Positions 8,426-16,892 of a stretch of DNA of 34,505 nucleotides are shown here, piece by piece. The stretch is from Bacteroidales bacterium (GTDB taxonomy: Bacteria; Bacteroidota; Bacteroidia; Bacteroidales; UBA932): assembly GCA_017546585.1 (NCBI GenBank), contig JAFYWC010000098.1, positions 64,360-98,864 on the forward strand. The letters are read 5' to 3'. The notes beneath the pieces are model-generated. The model was not told the origin of the DNA and did no database searches. It worked only from the letters and a program-made list of their open reading frames with translations. Numbering within the stretch: the first letter of the stretch is position 1; each line of letters begins with the position of its first letter. The position numbers and the translations under genes are program-made.

Positions 8426-9202
8426 ATGAAAGTAAAGGATATAATAAAGGTGATAGAGGACTTTGCTCCTCTCGGTATCCAGGAAGGCTGGGACAACAGC
8501 GGACTGTGCATCGGCTCTCCGGAGGACGACGTTACCTCCGTCCTCCTCGCGCTTGACTGCACTCCGGAACTCGTGGACGAGGCAGTGGCTGTTGGTGCCG
8601 ATATGATCGTGACCCACCATCCGCTCATCTTCTCAGGCCTGAAGAAGATTTCGCCGGACAACAAGATCGGTGCGGCGGTGACGAAGGCCATCAAGGCCGG
8701 AGTCGCGGTGTACGCGGCGCATACCAATGCCGACAAGGTGATTGCCGGAGTCAGCGGAGCGATGGCTGCGAAACTGGGCCTCCAGAACGTCAGGATTCTT
8801 GACGAAGATGCTGAGGGAGTGGGACTTGGAGTGGTCGGAGAACTCCCGGAACCTATGCAGTCGGAGGATCTGGTTGCATTCGTGAAGGAGAAGTTCGGCC
8901 TTAAGGTCGTGAAGACTTCCAAGCCGCTGGAGAAGGCCGTGAGCCGCGTAGCGGTGTGCGGCGGATCAGGCGGCTCGCTCATCGGAGCGGCACGCAAGGC
9001 CGGAGCCGATGTATATGTGAGCGGAGACATTTCCTACCATAATTATTTCACTGAAGATGGCTTTATGATTATGGATATCGGCCATTATGAGAGTGAAATA
9101 GAGATAGTTGACATTTTAATTTCTTTGATAAAGAAAAATTTTCCTACCTTTGCGGTTCGCATTACGCAGAATATAAATAGTAACCCGATATATTATTTTT
9201 AA
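8426..9202 (+). CDS. Nif3-like dinuclear metal center hexameric protein
   Basis: 258 residues, the short Nif3 form without the PII-like insert domain. Metal-ligand motifs are present: VTHHPLIFSG for the two histidines, AAHTNADK, and a C-terminal GHYESE for His and Glu. These proteins form toroidal hexamers with two metals per subunit; some are reported as GTP cyclohydrolase I type 2, but the role in most bacteria is unsettled. I chose ATG 8426, directly after the merR stop at 8421, because the longer in-frame version would overlap merR and begins with low-complexity sequence. The 3' coding end (FPTFAV) carries a promoter-like sequence for the next gene. Confidence 0.9.
   Translation: MKVKDIIKVIEDFAPLGIQEGWDNSGLCIGSPEDDVTSVLLALDCTPELVDEAVAVGADMIVTHHPLIFSGLKKISPDNKIGAAVTKAIKAGVAVYAAHTNADKVIAGVSGAMAAKLGLQNVRILDEDAEGVGLGVVGELPEPMQSEDLVAFVKEKFGLKVVKTSKPLEKAVSRVAVCGGSGGSLIGAARKAGADVYVSGDISYHNYFTEDGFMIMDIGHYESEIEIVDILISLIKKNFPTFAVRITQNINSNPIYYF
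9145..9152 (+). promoter_or_regulatory. Bacteroidota promoter inside the nif3 3' end
   Basis: TACCTTTG matches TAnnTTTG, and a TTTG lies 17 nt upstream at 9124-9127. It would drive the zinc-ribbon gene at 9209 with a leader of roughly 50 nt. The box encodes the conserved Nif3 residues PTF. Confidence 0.55.
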
Positions 9203-9208
9203 GCAGAT

Positions 9209-10018
9209 ATGGCTAAAAAGACTAAGAAAATCGAAACTCCTATCGACCAGAGAGAGACATTCGTATCGATTCAGAAGAGCTTTGCAGACTCGGATCTCAG
9301 TGTGTCTGAGAAACTTAAGACTCTGTATATTCTTCAGCAGGCTGACACTGAGATTGACAAGATCCTTCAGCTTAGAGGTGAACTTCCTTTGGAGGTAGAG
9401 CAGCTTGAGGAGGAGATCGCAGACCTCACAGCGAAGTCTGCACGCATCGCAGAGCAGATCGAGGAGATGACAAAGTTCATCGCTGAGAACAAGCTCAACA
9501 TCACAGAGTGCGATGCTCAGATCGAGAAGTACAAGGGACAGCTCGACAACATCTCAAACAGCCGCGAGTACGACTCACTCAACAAGGAGATCGAGAACCA
9601 GGGCCTCCTCAGACAGATTGCTGAGAAGCACATCGGTGAGGCTAAGGACCGTATCTTCGACAAGAAGAACGACCTCGAGATTGTAAAGGAGAAGATCTCA
9701 GTAAGAACAGAGGATCTCGCAGCTAAGAAGCAGGAGCTTGCTACTATCGTAGAGGCTACTTCAAAGGATGAGGAGAAGCTTCGTGCAAACAGAGAGGCTT
9801 GCGCAGCAAAGATCGACGCAAGAACTATGAGCGCATACGAACGCATCCGCGAGAGCTGCAACAACCACCTCGCAGTAGTGTCTGTATTCAACGGTGACTC
9901 TTGCGGTGGCTGCTTCAACACAATCGCTCCACAGAGACTTATCGACATCGCTTCAAACAGAAAGATGATCATCTGCGAGCATTGCGGTAGAATCCTCGTA
10001 AATCCAGATTTCGAATAA
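9209..10018 (+). CDS. Coiled-coil zinc-ribbon protein (C4-type)
   Basis: 269 residues. Residues 20-210 are almost entirely charged heptad-like sequence (for example EVEQLEEEIADLTAKSARIAEQ is a clear coiled coil). The C-terminus has a C4 zinc ribbon: CGGC, about 20 residues, then CEHC, in DSCGGCFNTIAPQRLIDI and IICEHCGRILVNP. The zf-RING_7/C4-type family is widespread in bacteria and of unsettled function, with nucleic-acid binding suspected. Codon use is strongly biased to a few codons, as in the pur genes here, which suggests high expression. It has its own promoter candidate inside nif3. Confidence 0.85.
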   Translation: MAKKTKKIETPIDQRETFVSIQKSFADSDLSVSEKLKTLYILQQADTEIDKILQLRGELPLEVEQLEEEIADLTAKSARIAEQIEEMTKFIAENKLNITECDAQIEKYKGQLDNISNSREYDSLNKEIENQGLLRQIAEKHIGEAKDRIFDKKNDLEIVKEKISVRTEDLAAKKQELATIVEATSKDEEKLRANREACAAKIDARTMSAYERIRESCNNHLAVVSVFNGDSCGGCFNTIAPQRLIDIASNRKMIICEHCGRILVNPDFE

Positions 10019-10047
10019 TCCGGTACATATATTATTATATATAGGAT

Positions 10048-11574
10048 ATGGCTGAAGAAGGAAAAAGACGAACAGTCAAGAAGAAGAATCCTGCAGTCAA
10101 TCTAGATACACTTGGGCTTGAGATGGGAAACAGACCACCTCAAGCTCTTGATGTCGAAGAGGCTGTCCTCGGAGCGCTTCTGATTGAGCCGAACTGTGTG
10201 GATGAGGCGATGGGAGAACTCACTCCCAACTGCTTCTACAGCGAGAAGCACAGGATGATATACGAGGCTATGCGTACTCTCGTCAACGAGCACGCTGCCT
10301 TGGACCTGCTGTCTGTGTCCCAGAAACTCAAGGATACAGGCAAACTCGAGGCAGTGGGCGGCACCGTCCTCCTTGTCCAGCTGTCGCAGAAAGTAGGAGC
10401 TGCGGCTCATATCGAGTATTATATCAGGATTCTCAAGCAGAAGTGTATCCAGCGTGAGCTGATTACGGCTTCGTATGAGATCCTCAAGACTTCCTACGAT
10501 GATGCGGTCAATGTAGACGACCTCATCGACCAGGCTCAGACCAAGGTCTTTGCCGCCATCCAGAACAATGTGAAAAAGGATGTTCAGGAGATCGGAAAGG
10601 TAATCAATGACGCTTTGGAGGACATCCAGAAGCTTCAGAACTCTTCCGGACTCAGCGGTGTGCCTTCGGGATTCGAGTCTATCGACAAGATCACGCAGGG
10701 ATGGCAGGCATCCGACCTCATCATTCTTGCGGCCCGTCCTTCGGTGGGTAAGACAGCGTTCGTGCTGAACCTTGCAAGAAACGCTGCTGTGGACTTCAAT
10801 ATGCCTGTAGCCATCTTCTCTCTTGAGATGCCGTCGATTCAGCTTGCAAAGCGTATGATGGTGTCGGAGACAAGACTCAGCGCCGACAAGTTCAGAGGCG
10901 GTGAGAAGATTGCGGAATGGGAGTGGAAACAGCTTGACATCCAGCTTACACGCCTTGTGAAGGCTCCGATCTATATCGATGACACTCCTTCGCTTCCGGT
11001 GATGGAGTTCCGTTCGAAGGTGAAGAAGCTTGTGAAGCAGAAGGGCGTCCGTCTCATAATTGTCGACTACCTTCAGCTGATGCAGGGTCCTTCGGAGCTC
11101 CGCGGTATGCGTGAGCAGGAGGTTGCGGCGATATCACGTACTCTCAAGGCGACTGCCAAGGAGATGAATGTGCCTATCATCGCACTGTCACAGCTTTCAC
11201 GTCAGTCTGAAAACCGTCAGGGAAGTAACCGCCGTCCTCAGTTGAGCGACCTTCGAGAGTCTGGATCAATCGAGCAGGATGCGGATATGGTAATCTTCAT
11301 CCACCGATATGATTATCAGGGACTTTCAGAGAACGCTGATGATATCGGAAGAACACAGATCATCATCGCAAAGCACAGAAACGGTGCGATTGCGGATGTG
11401 GATATGAAGTTCCGTGCAGATGAGGTACGCTTCGTGGATCTGTCTGACAGCCTTGTCAATCACGCTGATCTGATGGGTGGTGTAGAGTCTGCGATGAACA
11501 GTGATATGCCTCCTTTCGGACCAGATCTTGGCGCGGGTTATGATGACTTTGGCGCGAATGGTGGTTTCGCTTAG
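10048..11574 (+). CDS. dnaB: Replicative DNA helicase DnaB
   Basis: 508 residues. The N-terminal DnaB domain (PQALDVEEAVLGALLIEP) is followed by a linker and the RecA-like ATPase with Walker A ARPSVGKTAF (residues 229-238), Walker B LIIVDYLQLM, and the DRESGSIEQDAD-type sensor region (here LRESGSIEQDADMV). DnaB is the hexameric 5'-3' helicase that unwinds DNA at the fork. There is no intein insertion, although dnaB is a frequent intein site. The C-terminal tail is Gly/Asp-rich (GAGYDDFGANGG). The start ATG is 30 nt after the zinc-ribbon gene. Confidence 0.97.
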   Translation: MAEEGKRRTVKKKNPAVNLDTLGLEMGNRPPQALDVEEAVLGALLIEPNCVDEAMGELTPNCFYSEKHRMIYEAMRTLVNEHAALDLLSVSQKLKDTGKLEAVGGTVLLVQLSQKVGAAAHIEYYIRILKQKCIQRELITASYEILKTSYDDAVNVDDLIDQAQTKVFAAIQNNVKKDVQEIGKVINDALEDIQKLQNSSGLSGVPSGFESIDKITQGWQASDLIILAARPSVGKTAFVLNLARNAAVDFNMPVAIFSLEMPSIQLAKRMMVSETRLSADKFRGGEKIAEWEWKQLDIQLTRLVKAPIYIDDTPSLPVMEFRSKVKKLVKQKGVRLIIVDYLQLMQGPSELRGMREQEVAAISRTLKATAKEMNVPIIALSQLSRQSENRQGSNRRPQLSDLRESGSIEQDADMVIFIHRYDYQGLSENADDIGRTQIIIAKHRNGAIADVDMKFRADEVRFVDLSDSLVNHADLMGGVESAMNSDMPPFGPDLGAGYDDFGANGGFA

Positions 11575-11592
11575 GAAACAATCATCATTGAA

Positions 11593-12459
11593 GTGAAAAT
11601 TTTCAAGTATATATGTTTTCTCCTGTGTGCGTGTCTGTCGCTGACTTCACGTGCACAGGAGAAAACTGATATTAAGGCAACCTATTGCGTGCCGGTGAGG
11701 CAGATAAGCGAGTCTAATCTGCCGTATAAGGCTGGAGAGACGCTGTCTTTCACTATGCATTACGAGTGGGGTGCCATCAATTCTGATGTGGGTACAGCCA
11801 CTGTCGTTCTGGATACGCTCACATATAACGGTCAGAAGGTCTTCCTCTGCTCTGCAACGGGAAGGACTACCAAATTGTTCGACATCTTCTTCAAGGTCAG
11901 GGAGGATTTCAAGTCCTGGTTCACGACTGACGGCCTGAAGCCTCTGAAGTTCACGAGGGATACGCACGAGGGACATTATGTGGCCAGGAATACGTATCAC
12001 TATGACTGGAATGCTGCCGAACCGCATATCGATGCGGATGTGTATTCGAGCAGCAGGGGAGACAGGACTTTGGAGCTGCCGCTTACGCCTTGCACTTATG
12101 ATCTTCCGTCACTGTTCTATTTCTCCAGGAATATGGATCTGGACAATGTGGAGCCGGGAAAGAAGTATCCTATGACTTTCGCCATCGATGATGATGTGTA
12201 CAATGTGTATTTCATCTTTTATGGCAGGGATACTGTGAAGGTGAAGGGCTTGGGTACGGTGAAGACGATCAAGTTTGCTGCGAGGCTGTTGGCCGGAGAG
12301 GTGTTCAATGGTGAAGAGGATATGATGATATGGGTTTCGGATGACGAGAACAGGATACCTGTCCAGTTCGAGGCTCCGATTCTCGTGGGTACGGCTTCGG
12401 GCCGTCTCAAGACGTACGAGGGTCTCAGATATCCGTTCACTGCTCTAATCAAGAAATAA
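11593..12459 (+). CDS. Exported DUF3108 domain protein
   Basis: 288 residues. A signal peptide (KIFKYICFLLCACLSLTSRAQ) with a probable cleavage after SRA precedes a beta-rich domain beginning KAGETLSFTMHYEWGAINSDVGTATV, the pattern of DUF3108 proteins. It probably acts in the periplasm or at the outer membrane; the molecular function of the family is not established. It starts with GTG at 11593, 18 nt after the dnaB stop, and ends 10 nt before the rseC-like gene. Confidence 0.8.
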   Translation: MKIFKYICFLLCACLSLTSRAQEKTDIKATYCVPVRQISESNLPYKAGETLSFTMHYEWGAINSDVGTATVVLDTLTYNGQKVFLCSATGRTTKLFDIFFKVREDFKSWFTTDGLKPLKFTRDTHEGHYVARNTYHYDWNAAEPHIDADVYSSSRGDRTLELPLTPCTYDLPSLFYFSRNMDLDNVEPGKKYPMTFAIDDDVYNVYFIFYGRDTVKVKGLGTVKTIKFAARLLAGEVFNGEEDMMIWVSDDENRIPVQFEAPILVGTASGRLKTYEGLRYPFTALIKK

Positions 12460-12469
12460 TTCAATATCT

Positions 12470-12886
12470 ATGTCTAAGAAGAATGAAATAGTTCATAGCG
12501 GCAAGGTGCTGGAAATCGATCAGGATTTCACTACTGTGCAGATCGTGGTTTCGTCTGCCTGTTCAGCTTGCCACGCAAAGTCGCTTTGCGGAATGTCAGA
12601 GGATGAGGAGAAGATCATTATGCTCCCTACAGACCCTTATGCCACCTATTCCGTGGGGGATATTGTAAACGTATGCACAAAGATGTCTATGGGGTTGAAA
12701 GCAGTGTGGATATCTTATGTGATTCCTTTGGCCATTTTAATGATTTTAATATTATCTTTGTCTAGTGTTATCGGAAACGAGGTCTATCGTGCGCTTGCAG
12801 CGATAGGCGGCGTTGCCGTGTATTACTTTTTCATTTGGCTGTTCAGGGAAAGACTGTCGAATGAATTCGAATTCTACATCAAGTAG
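12470..12886 (+). CDS. RseC/MucC-family protein associated with Rnf
   Basis: 138 residues. An N-terminal cytosolic domain has a cysteine motif (C31, C34, C40 in SACSACHAKSLCG) of the RseC family, followed by two membrane segments (around residues 80-104 and 108-128). In proteobacteria RseC works with the Rsx/Rnf complex in keeping SoxR reduced; here no soxR is visible, so a role in Rnf assembly or electron transfer is more likely. It lies 56 nt before rnfB. Confidence 0.87.
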   Translation: MSKKNEIVHSGKVLEIDQDFTTVQIVVSSACSACHAKSLCGMSEDEEKIIMLPTDPYATYSVGDIVNVCTKMSMGLKAVWISYVIPLAILMILILSLSSVIGNEVYRALAAIGGVAVYYFFIWLFRERLSNEFEFYIK

Positions 12887-12942
12887 TTACGCCCCTGGAT
12901 GCAGGGCTGGCTTGAACAACAATTAAACTAATTATAGCTATA

Positions 12943-13845
12943 ATGACACAAACTATTATCTGGACTATTGCAATCCTCACCATTCTTGGTGCGGCCCTCG
13001 CAGTTGTCCTTTTCGTCGTGGCAAAGAAGTTCCACGTCGAGGAGGATCCGAGGATCGACGAGGTGGAGAAGGTATTGCCTGGTGCAAACTGCGGAGGCTG
13101 CGGACAGGCAGGTTGCCGCGCTTTTGCCCAGCATTGCGTTGAGTCGTCTCCAAATCTGGACAGCTGCTTCTGTCCTGTAGGAGGCAACGAAGGTATGCAG
13201 AAGGTTGCAGCCGTTCTCGGCGTTGAGGTTGTCGCTAAGGAACCTCAGGTGGCTGTGGTACGTTGCAACGGATCTTGTGAGAACCGTCCTCGCACAAACG
13301 AGTACGGCGGCTATCAGTCTTGCCGTGTCAAGGCCACTCTCTACAGCGGCGACACAGCTTGTTCTTTCGGATGTCTCGGATGTGGCGACTGCGTTTCTGT
13401 CTGCCAGTTCGGCGCCATCACTATGGACCCTGCAACAGGTCTTCCTGTTGTAGACGAGGAGAAGTGTACTGCCTGCGGAGCTTGCGTGAAGGCTTGTCCT
13501 AAGGCTGTCATCGAACTTCGCAACAAGGGCCGCAGGAATATGCGTGTATACGTATCCTGCATAAACAAGGACAAGGGTGCGGCTGCGCGCAAGGCCTGCA
13601 AGGCTGCCTGCATCGGCTGCAGCAAGTGTGCGAAGGTATGTCCGTTCGAGGCTATCACAGTGGAGAACAATGTTGCCTACATCGACTACACCAAGTGCAA
13701 GCTTTGCAAGAAGTGTGTTGCCGAGTGTCCTACAGGCGCCATCCACGCTGTGAACTTCCCTGTAATCCCGCCAAAGCCAGCGGCTCCGGCACCTAAGCCA
13801 GAAGCTGCTCCTGCGCCGGCAGAACCAGTAAAGAAGGAGGAATAG
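12943..13845 (+). CDS. rnfB: Rnf complex iron-sulfur subunit RnfB
   Basis: 300 residues. An N-terminal membrane anchor (residues 4-27) is followed by the CNCGGCGQAGC-type cluster site of RnfB (NCGGCGQAGCRAFAQHC), a CNGSC segment, and four ferredoxin-type motifs: CLGCGDCVSVC, CTACGACVKAC, CIGCSKCAKVC and CKLCKKCVAEC. This multi-cluster form is typical of RnfB from anaerobes. RnfB is thought to take electrons from reduced ferredoxin. The C-terminal 28 residues are a Pro/Ala/Lys-rich tail. The stop is 4 nt before rnfC. Confidence 0.95.
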   Translation: MTQTIIWTIAILTILGAALAVVLFVVAKKFHVEEDPRIDEVEKVLPGANCGGCGQAGCRAFAQHCVESSPNLDSCFCPVGGNEGMQKVAAVLGVEVVAKEPQVAVVRCNGSCENRPRTNEYGGYQSCRVKATLYSGDTACSFGCLGCGDCVSVCQFGAITMDPATGLPVVDEEKCTACGACVKACPKAVIELRNKGRRNMRVYVSCINKDKGAAARKACKAACIGCSKCAKVCPFEAITVENNVAYIDYTKCKLCKKCVAECPTGAIHAVNFPVIPPKPAAPAPKPEAAPAPAEPVKKEE

Positions 13846-13849
13846 GACT

Positions 13850-15211
13850 ATGATGAAGACATTTTCAATAGGTGGTATCCACCCAAGCGACAGCAAGATT
13901 TCGAAGGACTGCAAGATCGAGGTTCTTCCTGTTCCTTCCAAGGTATTCATTTCTGTGGCTCAGCATCTCGGCGCCCCTGCAACTCCGATCGTGAAGGCAG
14001 GTGATGTGGTGAAGGCCGGTCAGGTGATCGCAGAGCCTGCAGGATTCATTTCAGCTTATGTACATTCTTCGGTGTCAGGTACTGTGAAGTCAGTCGGACC
14101 TCGCAAGGACATCGCCGGAAACAATATGACTCACATCGAGATCGATGTAGAGGGTGACGAGTGGGCAGAGGGAATCGACCTCACAGACACTCTCGTCACA
14201 GCAATCCCAGAGGACAACAAGGAGATTCTTGAGAAGATCAAGATGAACGGTGTCGTAGGTCTCGGAGGTGCTACCTTCCCTGCACACGTGAAGCTTTGTC
14301 CTCCTCCAGGCAAGAAGGCTGACTGCCTCATCCTCAACGGTGCTGAGTGTGAGCCTTATCTTACTTCAGACTACCGCATTATGCTCGAGAGAAGCAAGGA
14401 GATTGTCGTAGGTGCCGCTATTATGAAGCAGGTGCTCGGAGGATGTCCTGCTGTGATCGGTATCGAGGAGAACAAGCCAGAGGCAATCAAGGCTATGACT
14501 GCAGCAGTGGCTGAACTCCAGAAGACAGCAAAGGGATACGAGGGCATCTCTGTTATGACTCTCAAGAAGAAGTATCCTCAGGGCGGTGAGAAGCAGCTTA
14601 TCGACGCAGTTATGAAGCGTCAGGTGAAGTCTATGGGACTTCCTATCGACGTGGGTGCTGTGGTTCAGAACGTTGCTACTTCATTGGCTGTATATGAGGC
14701 TGTCCAGAAGAATATGCCGTTGGTTACCAATGTGATGACCATCACAGGTGACTGTCTCCCTATGGAGAACCAGCACAACTACAAGTTCCGTATCGGTATG
14801 CCGCTTTCATACATCGCAGAGGTTGCAGGAGGTATTCCTGAGAGTGCTGCGAAGGTGATCAGCGGAGGTCCTATGATGGGTAAGGCGATCGCAAATCTTG
14901 ATGCGACTACAGTGAAGGGTTCGTCTTCACTCCTTTACCTGACCGCGGAGCAGACAGTGCGTGGCGTTGAGTCGGCTTGTATCCGTTGCGGCAAATGTGC
15001 CGAGGCCTGCCCTATGGGTCTCGAGCCGTTCCTGCTCAATAAGTATGCTCGCAACAATATGATGGACGAGCTTGAGGAGAATGCGGTACAGGATTGTATC
15101 GAGTGCGGATGCTGTCTCTACAGCTGTCCGGCAAACATTCCTCTTCTCGACATCATCCGTCTCGCAAAGGGCGACGTCATCAAAATTATAAGAGGCAGGG
15201 GTCAAAGGTAA
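13850..15211 (+). CDS. rnfC: Rnf complex subunit RnfC
   Basis: 453 residues. The N-terminal barrel-like segment and the central NADH/FMN-binding region (GLGGATFPAHVKL, ILNGAECEPYLTSDYR) match RnfC. Two [4Fe-4S] motifs near the C-terminus are CIRCGKCAEACPMG and CIECGCCLYSCPAN. RnfC is the cytosolic subunit that reduces NAD with electrons coming from RnfB. ATG at 13850 is followed by a second ATG at 13853, and either could start. The last nine codons and the stop form the left arm of palindromic element 3. Confidence 0.95.
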   Translation: MMKTFSIGGIHPSDSKISKDCKIEVLPVPSKVFISVAQHLGAPATPIVKAGDVVKAGQVIAEPAGFISAYVHSSVSGTVKSVGPRKDIAGNNMTHIEIDVEGDEWAEGIDLTDTLVTAIPEDNKEILEKIKMNGVVGLGGATFPAHVKLCPPPGKKADCLILNGAECEPYLTSDYRIMLERSKEIVVGAAIMKQVLGGCPAVIGIEENKPEAIKAMTAAVAELQKTAKGYEGISVMTLKKKYPQGGEKQLIDAVMKRQVKSMGLPIDVGAVVQNVATSLAVYEAVQKNMPLVTNVMTITGDCLPMENQHNYKFRIGMPLSYIAEVAGGIPESAAKVISGGPMMGKAIANLDATTVKGSSSLLYLTAEQTVRGVESACIRCGKCAEACPMGLEPFLLNKYARNNMMDELEENAVQDCIECGCCLYSCPANIPLLDIIRLAKGDVIKIIRGRGQR

Positions 15212-15305
15212 AAACTAAATCCCTCCCATCGCAAGCGATGGGCCCCTCCCGTTCACGAGGCCACGGGCGGCCACGGTTTTTACCTTTGCCCCAAGCCTCT
15301 ATAAT
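15185..15305. repeat. Palindromic element 3 (divergent core, long complementary arms over the rnfC stop)
   Basis: The left arm (15185-15215) and the reverse complement of the right arm (15276-15305) align over about 30 nt with few mismatches. The core holds CCCATCGC-AA-GCGATGGG, then CCCCTCCC, then a second stem CCCG...CGGG. The format matches elements 1 and 2 while the hairpin sequences differ. The rnfC stop (15209-15211) is inside the left arm. Confidence 0.85.
15281..15288 (+). promoter_or_regulatory. Promoter-like TACCTTTG in the right arm of element 3
   Basis: It matches TAnnTTTG and lies 41 nt upstream of the rnfD ATG. It is the reverse complement of CAAAGGTA at the rnfC stop, so it may be a by-product of the palindrome. 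No good -33 box is seen. Confidence 0.35.
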
Positions 15306-15329
15306 TGATAACTGATTTAATCAAAAGAA

Positions 15330-16292
15330 ATGGATAAATTATTAGTTTCACCGTCTCCGCATCTTCATACAAAGACTTCGACCAAGTCTTTGATGCGTGA
15401 CGTAGTGATCGCTCTGCTCCCTGCAGTGGTTGTGTCTGTCCTCTTCTACGGATGGTCAGAACTTCTCGTTCTCGGAGTGAGCGTTGCTTCCTGCATCTTG
15501 CTGGAGTACCTTATCACAAAATATCTGCTGAAGAAGTCTTGCACTGTATGTGACTGGTCAGCAGCTGTTACCGGTGTTCTTCTTGCGTTGAACCTTCCTT
15601 CTTCAACTCCTTGGTGGGTAGTATTCATCGGAGCTGTAGTGGCTGTGGGCGTTGCCAAGATGACATTCGGCGGTCTCGGTCAGAACCTTTTCAACCCGGC
15701 TCTCGTGGGTCGTGTGTTCCTTCTGATCTCGTTCCCTACCTATATGACCGATTGGGCTAAGCCTAACGGATTCATCGGCAACTTCGATGCGTTCACAGGA
15801 GCGACTCCGCTCGGTATCGCAAAGGAGGGTGGCGTGGCTGCAATCGAGAGTATGGATTATATGGATATGCTGTTCTGCAACATCGGCGGTTCTGCCGGCG
15901 AGCTTTCAGCTCTTGCGCTTCTCGCAGGATTTGTATATCTCCTCGTCCGTAGAGTGATCAGACCATACATCACACTTTCGATCCTTGCAACTGTGGCTGT
16001 GTTCTCAGGCATCTTCTGGGCGATCAACCCTGCCGAGTTCACAGATCCTCTCTTCAACCTCCTTACAGGTGGTCTCCTTCTCGGATCGATCTTTATGGCT
16101 ACAGACTATGTGACATCTCCTATGAGCAACCTCGGCGGCATCGTGTTCGGTATCGGTATCGGTGTGATCACAATGCTCATCCGCTATTTCGGTGCTTATC
16201 CAGAGGGAGTGTCGTTCGCTATCCTTATTATGAACTCTGTGGTTCCTCTTCTCAACAAGTGGTTCCACACTAAGAAATACGGGAGGGCATAA
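15330..16292 (+). CDS. rnfD: Rnf complex membrane subunit RnfD
   Basis: 320 residues with about eight to nine membrane segments. It carries the covalent flavin attachment motif DAFTGATPLG, with Thr159 as the predicted FMN-linked residue (D-x-x-T-G-A-T). RnfD is an integral membrane subunit in the electron path and in ion translocation. The start ATG is separated from rnfC by 118 nt of palindromic element 3, the largest gap in the rnf cluster. The stop is 3 nt before rnfG. Confidence 0.95.
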   Translation: MDKLLVSPSPHLHTKTSTKSLMRDVVIALLPAVVVSVLFYGWSELLVLGVSVASCILLEYLITKYLLKKSCTVCDWSAAVTGVLLALNLPSSTPWWVVFIGAVVAVGVAKMTFGGLGQNLFNPALVGRVFLLISFPTYMTDWAKPNGFIGNFDAFTGATPLGIAKEGGVAAIESMDYMDMLFCNIGGSAGELSALALLAGFVYLLVRRVIRPYITLSILATVAVFSGIFWAINPAEFTDPLFNLLTGGLLLGSIFMATDYVTSPMSNLGGIVFGIGIGVITMLIRYFGAYPEGVSFAILIMNSVVPLLNKWFHTKKYGRA

Positions 16293-16295
16293 GTT

Positions 16296-16889
16296 ATGGC
16301 AGTACAGTCGACATTCAAGAATATGAGCCTTTGTCTGCTCGTGATCTGTCTCGTATGTTCGGGCCTTCTTGCAGGTGTGTACGCTCTTACAAAGGAGCCT
16401 ATCGACGCTGCTGCAAAGGCTAAGAACGAGGCTGCGATTATGGAGGTTCTTCCTGAGACAGCAGTGACTGTCGAGGAGGAAAGAACCGTAGAGTTTGAAG
16501 GTGCTTCATATACCTACAACCTCGCTTACGATGAGGCTGGCAACACTGTAGGATGTGCTATCAATGTGGCTCCTGTAGGCTTCGGCGGCCCTATCGCAAT
16601 CAAGGTGGGCTTCGATGTGAACGGCGTCATCTGGAATACGAAGGTGCTTTCTCAGGCTGAGACTCCAGGTCTCGGTGCGAAGTGTGTAGAGACTGCATTC
16701 TCGTCTCAGTTCAAGGGCTTCGATCCTGCTGCGAAGAAGCTTGCAGTGAAGAAGGACGGCGGAGATGTGGATGCAATCACAGCTTCTACCATCACTTCCC
16801 GTGCATACACAGATGGCCTTGCTCTTGCTGTGAAGGTGTTCCAGGCTATCGGTCAGACCCCTATGCCACTTAACGATATGGAGGAGTAA
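16296..16889 (+). CDS. rnfG: Rnf complex flavoprotein subunit RnfG
   Basis: 197 residues. One N-terminal membrane segment (residues 10-30) is followed by a periplasmic FMN-binding domain with ETPGLGAKC (around 122-130). The flavinylation site reads DAITASTITS, with Thr165 in the position of the FMN-linked threonine. The common motif is D-x-x-[ST]-G-A-T, so Gly and Ala are replaced by Ala and Ser here while the threonine is kept. It lies tightly between rnfD and rnfE (3-nt gaps). An ApbE flavin transferase is not in the window. Confidence 0.93.
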   Translation: MAVQSTFKNMSLCLLVICLVCSGLLAGVYALTKEPIDAAAKAKNEAAIMEVLPETAVTVEEERTVEFEGASYTYNLAYDEAGNTVGCAINVAPVGFGGPIAIKVGFDVNGVIWNTKVLSQAETPGLGAKCVETAFSSQFKGFDPAAKKLAVKKDGGDVDAITASTITSRAYTDGLALAVKVFQAIGQTPMPLNDMEE

Positions 16890-16892
16890 ACA

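Noticed and set aside
10021-10047. Palindromic AT-run before dnaB as an operator
   Set aside because: Simple alternating A and T gives symmetry by chance, and no clear boundary or arms can be set.
10048-11574. Intein in dnaB
   Set aside because: The helicase motifs run through without insertion and the length is normal.
12893-12906. Small hairpin CCCTG-GATG-CAGGG between rseC and rnfB
   Set aside because: A 5-bp stem without U-tract is too weak to call a terminator or repeat.
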